Below are positions 1 to 6,567 of a stretch of DNA of 8,008 nucleotides, in pieces. Numbering within the stretch: the stretch's first letter is position 1; each line of letters starts with the position of its first letter. Under the pieces are notes generated by a model, which worked only from the letters and a program-made list of their open reading frames with translations, made no database searches and was not told the DNA's origin. This DNA comes from Bacteroidales bacterium (lineage in GTDB: Bacteria; Bacteroidota; Bacteroidia; Bacteroidales; UBA932). Where the stretch lies: the NCBI GenBank assembly GCA_004552965.1, contig SFMU01000068.1:1-8008 (forward strand). The letters are read 5' to 3'. Made by a program: the position numbers and the translations under genes.

Positions 1-1
1 C

Positions 2-2329
2 AAGGGTAGCGTCGGCAGCGTGCAGAAATATGACATCGCCACGAAAGTGCTCAGCTACGATTGGAAGTACGGCAGCAGGAAATCGGACTACAGTTCGGAC
101 GAAGGCTACCGTTTCGCAATGAAGCAGCTGTTCTCCATGGGCAAGATCAGCTTTTCCGCCGACGGTTCTGAATATGCCGGGCAGAACCTGCACAGCGTCA
201 AGATGCAGGTTGTGGCAGCTGATGGCTCTGTGAGAAGGATCAACGGCCAGTTCACGTTCGATGCGACGACTGGCAGCTACACTATGACCGGTGACGCGCA
301 GGACGGAACCGACAATGTGATAACGCTTGAGATGGAGGGCTCTCCGGCGCTCTCTGCAGGGCGTACGTACACTGCTTTCATTACCTTGATTCCTGATGTC
401 AAGGCGGGCGATACCCTTGTCCTGACATTCAACCTGTCGGATTGTTCAGTGCAGTTCAAGGTGAAGTTCCAGCGCGAGCTGCAGCAGGGATTCATTTACG
501 ATTTCCCTATGTCCTTCACCTCCCTGGCAGCGAAGATGGCGGAACAGTTCGGCGAGACCCCGACGGTCACCTCATTGCCTACACTTTCCGCACTGAAGTT
601 CACCGTCGCTGACAATAAAGGTAAACTCCTTGACAAGCAGCTTGTTACGACCACTTCATCATCAAGTTACTCATCTTCATTCAAGACTGTTACCGAGCAC
701 ATTGCCACAATCGATGGCACCAACGTCAGCCTTGTCATCCCTTACCTGTACAACTTCAATCTTGTGCCTCAGTTCACGGCAACCGAAGGTGCTGAAGTGG
801 CTGTTGACGGCACGACGCTGGAAAGCGGAAAGACCGAGGTGGATTGGTCGCACGCGTCCTCTCTCACAGTCACAAAGGACGGACTTACAAGGACTTACGA
901 CGTTGCCATCCGTAACACCGGACTGCCTGTTGTGGTGATACAGCAGAGCGGCAGCGGGGATTTCAGCGAGAAATACAATGGCGGATTGAACATCGGAAAC
1001 TCTAACATCGGCGGCACACTGCTGAACCAGTTCGTGGACTTCATGGTCCGCGGCAAGGACACCGACTGGGTCGAGGACGACAAGATGACCGTCTACAACG
1101 CTGACGGAAGCGTGAATATGGTGACCACCAACTGCGGCGTCAGACTCCGTGGCAACTCTACACAGAAACTTCCGAAGAAGCCGTTCGCAGTCAAGCTGAC
1201 CGCCAAGCAGCCGATTCTCGGAATGCCGACCCACAAGCGCTGGTGCCTGCTGGCCAACTGGCTGGACCGCTCGATGATTCGCAATCTTGTCGGATTCGAG
1301 GCTGCAAAGGCCACTACAAGGGCCTGGAAGGCAGGCGGCATCGACGAGGGCATGATCTGGAATCCTTCCGGCAAGAGCGTAGAGCTTGTGATTGACGGCC
1401 GCCACGTGGGCAACTACCTGCTCTGCGAACAGATAAAGATCGGCAGCAAGCGACTGAATATCAACGATCCTTACGAAGACCTGCTAGCCGACGGCAAGAG
1501 CTCCAACTTTGAGGACTGTGGCTATCTGGTCGAGTTCGACGTCATGCAGGACGAGAACTACAAGGGAGTCACTAACCGCGGCATCACCTGGCAGCTGAAG
1601 GACGATGTACTTCCGGACTCATATTCAACGCAGATCAGTAAGAAGATCCAGGCTATCGAGGACGCAATCAAGAGTGGCGATTTCGCTGCATATTCACAGC
1701 TTATCGACATTCCTTCGTTCATCGACCAGTGGTTCGTAGTCGAGCTTGCGATGAACAGGGAATATACCGAGCCGAGGTCGCTCTATTCTTACTATGACGG
1801 CGGAAATGACAAGCTCCACGCCGGTCCGGTGTGGGACTTCGACCGCGGAACGTTCCAGAATCCGACCGAGGCGCAGAAGATGGGCTCAAGCAGAGTCAAG
1901 TCCTATGATGCATTCCTTAGTGCTTCTTCGAAGGTCAGCAAGTCCGGCGGCTACAAGGAGAACCAGCAGCCGTGCCTGTGGTACCCGCTGCTGATGAACG
2001 ACCCTGAATTCGTGACCATGGTCAAGGCTCGCTGGGAGGCAATTTATCCTTACCTTCTTGGCGTGGTGGATTACATCCGCGAATATGCCGCCGAGAATGC
2101 CCTTTCCTGGGAATATGAGAGCACGATGTGGCCGGGAACCGCGTCGGCGCTCAACGCCGGCTATCCGAGCGGATTCTCTGATTTCGCCGGAGACGAGAAC
2201 CTGACGAGCTACGAGGCTGTGATCCAGAACTTTATCGAATGCTATCTGGCTCGCCTTGACGGCATGAACACCCTCATCAACCAGGCTTCGGCAGAGAACG
2301 TCTTTGCGGTCAACGAGACGACGTTCTAG
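2..2329 (+). CDS. CotH-family protein-kinase-like surface protein with N-terminal fimbrillin-like domains, 5' end missing
   Basis: Reading frame open from the first full codon to a TAG stop, so the gene begins before the window; the GTG at 20 is only the first start-like codon and no signal peptide follows it. Numbering from that GTG: residues about 10-160 form a beta-rich region resembling fimbrillin/Mfa-like domains (a 'SAGRTYTAF' strand near 112-120). Residues about 184-300 look like a DUF5018/cadherin-like beta domain, interrupted by a Ser-rich stretch. Residues about 302-750 are a CotH kinase-like domain, with LRGNSTQ (RG at 377-378) followed by KKPF, NWLDRSMIRN (D416), CEQIK, FIDQWFVVELAMN (D569, N579) and GPVWDFDRG (WDFD at 605-608). 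In the family, Bacillus CotH is an atypical protein kinase of spore-coat proteins; Bacteroidales members are mostly uncharacterised and usually exported. The Asp-rich WDFD segment probably helps bind metal-ATP (inference). An exported phosphotransferase is possible, but the substrate is unknown. Family assignment is firm; kinase activity and N-terminal domain names are less so. Confidence 0.85.
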   Translation, partial: KGSVGSVQKYDIATKVLSYDWKYGSRKSDYSSDEGYRFAMKQLFSMGKISFSADGSEYAGQNLHSVKMQVVAADGSVRRINGQFTFDATTGSYTMTGDAQDGTDNVITLEMEGSPALSAGRTYTAFITLIPDVKAGDTLVLTFNLSDCSVQFKVKFQRELQQGFIYDFPMSFTSLAAKMAEQFGETPTVTSLPTLSALKFTVADNKGKLLDKQLVTTTSSSSYSSSFKTVTEHIATIDGTNVSLVIPYLYNFNLVPQFTATEGAEVAVDGTTLESGKTEVDWSHASSLTVTKDGLTRTYDVAIRNTGLPVVVIQQSGSGDFSEKYNGGLNIGNSNIGGTLLNQFVDFMVRGKDTDWVEDDKMTVYNADGSVNMVTTNCGVRLRGNSTQKLPKKPFAVKLTAKQPILGMPTHKRWCLLANWLDRSMIRNLVGFEAAKATTRAWKAGGIDEGMIWNPSGKSVELVIDGRHVGNYLLCEQIKIGSKRLNINDPYEDLLADGKSSNFEDCGYLVEFDVMQDENYKGVTNRGITWQLKDDVLPDSYSTQISKKIQAIEDAIKSGDFAAYSQLIDIPSFIDQWFVVELAMNREYTEPRSLYSYYDGGNDKLHAGPVWDFDRGTFQNPTEAQKMGSSRVKSYDAFLSASSKVSKSGGYKENQQPCLWYPLLMNDPEFVTMVKARWEAIYPYLLGVVDYIREYAAENALSWEYESTMWPGTASALNAGYPSGFSDFAGDENLTSYEAVIQNFIECYLARLDGMNTLINQASAENVFAVNETTF

Positions 2330-2371
2330 GATTTCTTGATCCTTATGTCCCGGAATATTCAAACTATTTCG

Positions 2372-2379
2372 TATATTAG
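2372..2379 (+). promoter_or_regulatory. Weak Bacteroidetes-type -7 box candidate before the sugar transferase
   Basis: TATATTAG matches the Bacteroidetes -7 consensus TAnnTTTG at all but one fixed position. It would put a transcript start near 2386 and leave a short A-rich leader before the ATG at 2411. No TTTG -33 element is seen 19-21 bases upstream, so this is a half-match only. It is the only promoter-like site noticed in the 81-base gap between the CotH-like gene and the glycan genes. The box overlaps the left arm of a small hairpin at 2376-2392. Confidence 0.2.
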
Positions 2380-2410
2380 CGGATATCGCTGAAATAAAAA
2401 ATCTAACTGC

Positions 2411-3841
2411 ATGAAACTGACCAAAAGAAACAAAGGAGACTTTGCCAGCAACTGGATGATAATGTTGCTGGACGTCGGCCTGTCAGGGATAGCCTCCCTC
2501 GTCGCGATCCTGCTGATGAGATGGATGTCCGAACCTTTCTTCGGATTCCAGAGGTTCACCCTGATCTGGCTGATGTTCTCTGTACTCGGTTCCGTCATCG
2601 GATTCTACCTGACCAAGACTTACAAGATCGTCATCAGGTACTTCAATTTCAATGACACTTCGGCCCTCGTCAAGGCGACTCTCATCAAGGAGCTGCTCAT
2701 GGGGGCATGCATCCTGTTCAATCTCGTGGGCAGCGGCCACGTTAGGCTCGACATTCTGACCCTGGTGTTGGATGCCCTCTTTACGGTCTTCGTCCTCGTC
2801 ATCGTGAGGGTCGTGATGATCAAGATTCTCAAGACGAACTCGATGAGTATCGAGGAAAGCGTCGAAAGGCTCCGGGTGATTGTCTACGGCACAAGCGTGA
2901 AGGCGATCGCGATGGTGGACCGTCTCGACGAGTCGCCTCACTACGACATCATCGGCTTCCTCTCTGACAATCCTGCAACTGATGGACAGATCATCAACGG
3001 TCGGCGAGTCTTCGCCTACAAGGACAAAGCCGAGCTTGCGATCCTCAAGGAGCAGCAGGGCATCGAATGCATACTCTACGCCAACGAGGACAAGGACGCG
3101 ATCCAGAACCACGACCTGAGCGAGCTCTGGCTCGAGCTCGGGATCCACATCCTGGTGGCCCCGAAGATCGAAGACGTGAAGTTCGGCAACATGAAGCAGC
3201 AGGCGGTGAGGGAACTGACCGGCGAGAGTGAATATATCGCTGACGGCATGGGCAAGTTCGGCCGTGTCTTCAAGAGGTGTGTCGACTTTGTCATCTCGTC
3301 CATCTGCCTGGTTGTTTTTTCCCCTCTCTTCCTGATAGTCTATCTTGCCATCAAGATTGAAGACGGCGGTCCGGCCATCTACAGTCAGGAGAGAATCGGA
3401 CGGTTCGGAAGGCCTTTCAGGATCTACAAGTTCAGGTCGATGCGTACCGATGCCGAAAAAGACGGTCCTGCGCTCTTCTCCGGCGAGAATGATCCTCGGC
3501 TCACAAAGGTCGGAAAGTTCATCAGGGAGCATCATCTCGACGAGTTGCCTCAGCTGTTCAATGTCTTCAAGGGTGACATGGCCTTCATCGGCCCCCGCCC
3601 CGAGAGGCAGTACTTCATCGAGCAGATCGTCGAAGTGGACCCGCGCTACTACTACCTTTTCCAGATCCGTCCCGGCGTCACCTCCTATGCCACTCTCTTC
3701 AACGGCTACACCGACACCATCGAGAAGATGGTCAGGAGACTCAAATACGATCTTTACTATCTCCGCCACCGCTCTATCCTGTTCGATGCGAAGATCCTCT
3801 TCATGACCTTCTGCAGCATCGCCTTTGGTAAGAAGTTCTAG
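2411..3841 (+). CDS. Polyprenyl glycosylphosphotransferase (initiating undecaprenyl-phosphate sugar transferase, WbaP/WcaJ type)
   Basis: Transfers a sugar 1-phosphate from a nucleotide sugar to undecaprenyl phosphate at the inner membrane, the first step of repeat-unit assembly. The 476 residues have the complete long-form layout. There are four predicted membrane segments (about 14-36, 48-68, 92-109, 113-136), then a Rossmann-like CoA_binding_3 region from about 155 (YGTS at 159-162). The catalytic Bac_transf domain follows: basic KRCVDF at 288-293 leading into a hydrophobic, Pro-containing helix to about 318, KFRSM 340-344, LDELPQ with the D377-E378 catalytic dyad, GDMAFIGPRP ending at 397, RPGVTS 420-425 and YDLYYLRHRS near the end. 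No key residue is missing. The sugar specificity cannot be read from sequence; the RPGVTSYATL and PERQYFIEQI wording is the Bacteroidetes variant. The ATG follows an A-rich leader with no Shine-Dalgarno site, normal for this phylum. Codon use strongly favours C-ending codons (37 of 45 Ile codons are ATC), unlike the genes downstream. Confidence 0.95.
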   Translation: MKLTKRNKGDFASNWMIMLLDVGLSGIASLVAILLMRWMSEPFFGFQRFTLIWLMFSVLGSVIGFYLTKTYKIVIRYFNFNDTSALVKATLIKELLMGACILFNLVGSGHVRLDILTLVLDALFTVFVLVIVRVVMIKILKTNSMSIEESVERLRVIVYGTSVKAIAMVDRLDESPHYDIIGFLSDNPATDGQIINGRRVFAYKDKAELAILKEQQGIECILYANEDKDAIQNHDLSELWLELGIHILVAPKIEDVKFGNMKQQAVRELTGESEYIADGMGKFGRVFKRCVDFVISSICLVVFSPLFLIVYLAIKIEDGGPAIYSQERIGRFGRPFRIYKFRSMRTDAEKDGPALFSGENDPRLTKVGKFIREHHLDELPQLFNVFKGDMAFIGPRPERQYFIEQIVEVDPRYYYLFQIRPGVTSYATLFNGYTDTIEKMVRRLKYDLYYLRHRSILFDAKILFMTFCSIAFGKKF

Positions 3842-3860
3842 AGGGAGGGGAGGAGGAGGA
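3840..3860 (+). other. Uninterrupted purine tract with GGA repeats before the flippase gene
   Basis: Twenty-one consecutive purines run from the last two bases of the sugar-transferase stop codon into the 38-base gap. They contain GGG, GGGG and three GGA units. The tract includes perfect AGGAGG Shine-Dalgarno-like cores, but their spacing to the ATG at 3880 is about 19 bases or more, too far for normal use, and no standard in-frame start codon lies nearer. Function, if any, is unknown; a G-rich RNA structure is possible. Confidence 0.35.
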
Positions 3861-3879
3861 TATTCCGAAAACAGTTCCG

Positions 3880-5412
3880 ATGAGCAGCCAGTCCGAAAAC
3901 AACAAACGCATAGCGAAGAACACCCTGATGCTTTACGTCAGGATGCTTTTCAGCATGGTCGTTTCGCTGTATACTTCGAGGGTTGTGCTGCAGACTCTCG
4001 GAGTGGAGGATTACGGAATATTCAATGTTGTCGGTGGCATCATCACGATGTTCACCTTCATCAACAACTCCATGGCTTCTTCCACGCAGCGATACCTCAA
4101 TTATGAATTGGCCAGAGGAGATGAACAGAAACTTAGGAGCGTATTCAGCACAGCCCTTCAGATCCATTGCCTCATTGCGCTGCTGATCATTGTGTTGGGA
4201 GAAACTGTCGGTCTCTGGTTCCTGATGGAGAAGCTGGTTATCCCGGAGTCGAGGATGACTGCCGCAATGTGGGTCTACCAATGTTCGGTTCTGACTTGTG
4301 CAGTCGGGCTAATCTCTGTTCCGTACAATGCCGTTATCATAGCCCACGAGAGGATGTCTGCCTTTGCCTACATCTCGATTCTCGAAGTCTGTTTGAAACT
4401 TGTCATAGTCTTTCTCCTCGTCATTTCTCCTATCGACAGGCTGATAACCTATGCACTTCTTTTCCTTGCCGTCCAGTTGCTGATCCGGTTCATCTATACT
4501 AAGTACTGCCATAAGCATTTCGAGGAGTCCCATCTGGACATGAAGGTCGACAAGCCTTTGCTGAAAGAGATGTCCAGTTTTGCAGGCTGGAGTTTTTTCG
4601 GAAACCTGGCTGCCATTCTTTACACGCAGGGCCTCAATATGATGCTCAACATATTCTTCGGCCCCATTGTCAATGCCGCCCGGGGAATTGCCGTTCAAGT
4701 GCAGTCCGCCGTCCAGCAGTTCGTCGGAGGTTTCCAGACTGCGCTCAATCCTCAGATCACGAAAAATTTTGCCGTCGGCGATCTGCATCAGATGCATAAC
4801 CTGATGTTCAGAAGCGCGCGCTTTTCCTTTCTGTTGCTCTTCTTCCTGTCATTGCCCGTCCTTCTGGAAACAGATTTCCTTCTGGACGTCTGGCTTAAAG
4901 AGGTTCCGGACAATGCAGTAATTTTCACGCAGATAATGATCTGCATCTCCCTGATCTACACAACGGCAAATCCTTGTGTGATTGCAAACCAGGCAACTGG
5001 TAGGGTCAAGGTGTACCAGATTGTCGTCGGAAGCATCCTGCTTTCCATCCTTCCGATCTCGTATGTGGTTCTGAAACTTGGCGCTCCGGCATATTCAGTC
5101 TTCATCGTTCACTTTTGCGTGGAAGCCGTTGCCCAGTTCTTCAGGATGTTCATGCTCAGGAAACTGATCGACCTTCCGGTCTGGCAGTATTTCAGGAACA
5201 TTTACCTTCCTGTTGCGGGTACAGTCGTCGTGTCGGTTGTCCTTCCGCTTATAGTCCATCTTCAGATGGAAGAAGGCTGGCTGAGGTTCATTGCCGTGGG
5301 TTTCACCTGTGTGGCTTCCGTGGGACTTTGTGCATTCTTCATCGGAATGACGAAAAATGAGAGGTTTTTTATCAGGGACAAGGCTCTCCGGGTTATCAGG
5401 CTGAGGAAATGA
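3880..5412 (+). CDS. Wzx-type polysaccharide flippase (MOP superfamily, Polysacc_synt family)
   Basis: Integral inner-membrane protein of 510 residues, the usual length for Wzx/oligosaccharide flippases, expected to move undecaprenyl-linked repeat units from the cytoplasmic to the periplasmic face. Hydrophobic segments are spread along the whole length, roughly 12-14 by eye. The N-terminus SENNKRIAKNTLMLYVRM followed by LQTLGVEDYGIFNVVGG (to residue 53) and MASSTQRYLNYE is the signature of a large Bacteroidetes subgroup usually annotated as lipopolysaccharide biosynthesis or oligosaccharide flippase protein. This family match fixes the ATG at 3880, although the purine-rich AGGAGG run upstream is too distant to serve as a ribosome site. 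The gene follows the sugar transferase by 38 bases. Its stop overlaps the next start as ATGA, so the two are probably translationally coupled. Codon use is more mixed than in the sugar transferase (24 of 44 Ile codons ATC). The substrate cannot be predicted; flippase function is inferred from family and context. Confidence 0.92.
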   Translation: MSSQSENNKRIAKNTLMLYVRMLFSMVVSLYTSRVVLQTLGVEDYGIFNVVGGIITMFTFINNSMASSTQRYLNYELARGDEQKLRSVFSTALQIHCLIALLIIVLGETVGLWFLMEKLVIPESRMTAAMWVYQCSVLTCAVGLISVPYNAVIIAHERMSAFAYISILEVCLKLVIVFLLVISPIDRLITYALLFLAVQLLIRFIYTKYCHKHFEESHLDMKVDKPLLKEMSSFAGWSFFGNLAAILYTQGLNMMLNIFFGPIVNAARGIAVQVQSAVQQFVGGFQTALNPQITKNFAVGDLHQMHNLMFRSARFSFLLLFFLSLPVLLETDFLLDVWLKEVPDNAVIFTQIMICISLIYTTANPCVIANQATGRVKVYQIVVGSILLSILPISYVVLKLGAPAYSVFIVHFCVEAVAQFFRMFMLRKLIDLPVWQYFRNIYLPVAGTVVVSVVLPLIVHLQMEEGWLRFIAVGFTCVASVGLCAFFIGMTKNERFFIRDKALRVIRLRK

Positions 5413-6566
5413 TACATATTGCCGATAAACATAATTGCTGCGGCTGCAGCGCATGCGCTTCTGTCTGTCCCCGTGGATGTATCTCCATGAAGGCAGACAG
5501 CGAGGGTTTCCTTTACCCTGAAGCCGATGAGCGGACTTGCATCGATTGCGGCTTGTGCGAAAAGGTCTGCAACGAACTCCATCCTTTTGGCAGAATCGAA
5601 CCGCTGAAGGTGCTTGCCGCAGTGAACAGGGATGAGGCCGTGCGGATGAAATCTTCTTCCGGAGGCCTTTTCCATCTGCTTGCGCAGCGAACGATAGAGG
5701 AGGGGGGAGTTGTCTTCGGAGCCAGATTCGACAGCGACTGGCAGGTCCTTATCGATTATACCGACACCATGGAGGGCGTGAAGGCCTTCATGGGTAGCAA
5801 ATATGTTCAGGCTCGCATTGCGGACTCTTACAAAGATGCTAAACGCTTCCTTTCGGAAGGACGGAAAGTCCTTTTCTCGGGTACTCCTTGCCAGATTGCT
5901 GGTCTGCATCAGTTCCTCCGCAGGGAATATGCCAATCTCCTGACCGTCGACATTGTCTGCCACGGTACTCCGAGTCCGAAGGTGTGGGGCCTCTATCTGG
6001 AGGAGAAGAGAAAGGGAGGAAAGGTGATTCGCGATGTCGTTTTCCGGGATAAGTCCTGTAGTTGGAAAGACTACAACATCTCTTTCACTCTTGATGACGG
6101 GAACAGTCTGCGCACTGAACGTACCGAGTACTGGAAGGATTTGTACATGAAGGCGTTTGTCGGAGACGTTACCTTGAGACCTTCGTGTTATGCGTGTAAA
6201 GCGAAGGACTGCAGCAGCAGGAGTGATCTCACTCTGGCTGATTTCTGGGGGATCCGGACAATCTTCCCGGAAATGGATGATGACAAGGGAACCAGCCTTC
6301 TGATCATCCATTCGGCCAAGGGAGAAGATGCTTTGGACTATTCAAAGTTCGACTGCAAGGAAACTTCCTACGGTCTTCTGAGGCCTTTGAATCCTTCCTG
6401 CTTCCAGTCCTCGGCAGAACCTGCGAAGAGAGAATGGTTCTTCGCTAACCTTGAGAAGAAAAGAGTGTCAAAACTGCTTTCCAAATCTATGAGGCCGAAA
6501 TTTGTACAACGGTTGAGAAGGCTGGCATCCGGCGTTTATCATCGTATTAAAAAAGTTCTGAGCTGA
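5409..6566 (+). CDS. Fe-S protein of the coenzyme F420 hydrogenase/dehydrogenase beta-subunit family, linked to a pyruvyl transferase
   Basis: The soluble 385-residue protein opens with a two-cluster ferredoxin module. Cluster 1 ligands are C10, C13, C16, C20 (CxxCxxCxxxCP); cluster 2 ligands are C44, C47, C50, C54, the last followed by Asn instead of the usual Pro. An FrhB/FdhB-like domain follows: SSSGGLFHLL near 82-91, GTPCQ 158-162, VDIVCHGTPSP with C184, PSCYACKAKDC (C260, C263, C268) and SDLTLADFWGI 272-282. Archaeal relatives bind FAD and move electrons between Fe-S clusters and F420. Gut Bacteroidetes are not known to use F420, so the real acceptor here is unknown. The gene starts inside the flippase stop codon (ATGA, 5409-5412) and ends one base before the pyruvyl transferase start. 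That arrangement recurs in Bacteroidetes glycan loci and suggests a joint role, perhaps a flavin-dependent reduction of a sugar or carrier (inference). The family call is firm; the reaction is not known. Confidence 0.92.
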   Translation: MIHIADKHNCCGCSACASVCPRGCISMKADSEGFLYPEADERTCIDCGLCEKVCNELHPFGRIEPLKVLAAVNRDEAVRMKSSSGGLFHLLAQRTIEEGGVVFGARFDSDWQVLIDYTDTMEGVKAFMGSKYVQARIADSYKDAKRFLSEGRKVLFSGTPCQIAGLHQFLRREYANLLTVDIVCHGTPSPKVWGLYLEEKRKGGKVIRDVVFRDKSCSWKDYNISFTLDDGNSLRTERTEYWKDLYMKAFVGDVTLRPSCYACKAKDCSSRSDLTLADFWGIRTIFPEMDDDKGTSLLIIHSAKGEDALDYSKFDCKETSYGLLRPLNPSCFQSSAEPAKREWFFANLEKKRVSKLLSKSMRPKFVQRLRRLASGVYHRIKKVLS

Positions 6567-6567
6567 C

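Noticed and set aside
20..22. GTG as the true start of the CotH-like gene
   Set aside because: The frame is open upstream to the window edge and the sequence after the GTG has no signal peptide, whereas this protein type is expected to be exported. The gene is better read as truncated.
677..1405. A 242-codon minus-strand frame inside the CotH-like gene
   Set aside because: Also in exact codon register with the sense frame and explained by the same codon avoidance; no domain and no independent leader.
2483..3769. A 428-codon open frame on the minus strand opposite the sugar transferase
   Set aside because: It lies codon-for-codon in register with the sense gene, so its stops could arise only from sense TTA, CTA and TCA codons, which this C/G-ending gene avoids. 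The translation is rich in D, E, H and R with no recognisable domain.
3345..3806. A 153-codon + strand frame inside the sugar transferase
   Set aside because: A Ser/Arg-rich, low-complexity translation in a shifted frame of the catalytic domain; no homology and no start context.
3838..4281. A 147-codon minus-strand frame at the start of the flippase gene
   Set aside because: In register with the flippase codons and lacking any recognisable domain.
5262..6311. A 349-codon minus-strand frame across the flippase/Fe-S protein junction
   Set aside because: In register with the Fe-S protein gene, whose sense motifs are unmistakable. The antisense product resembles nothing I recognise.
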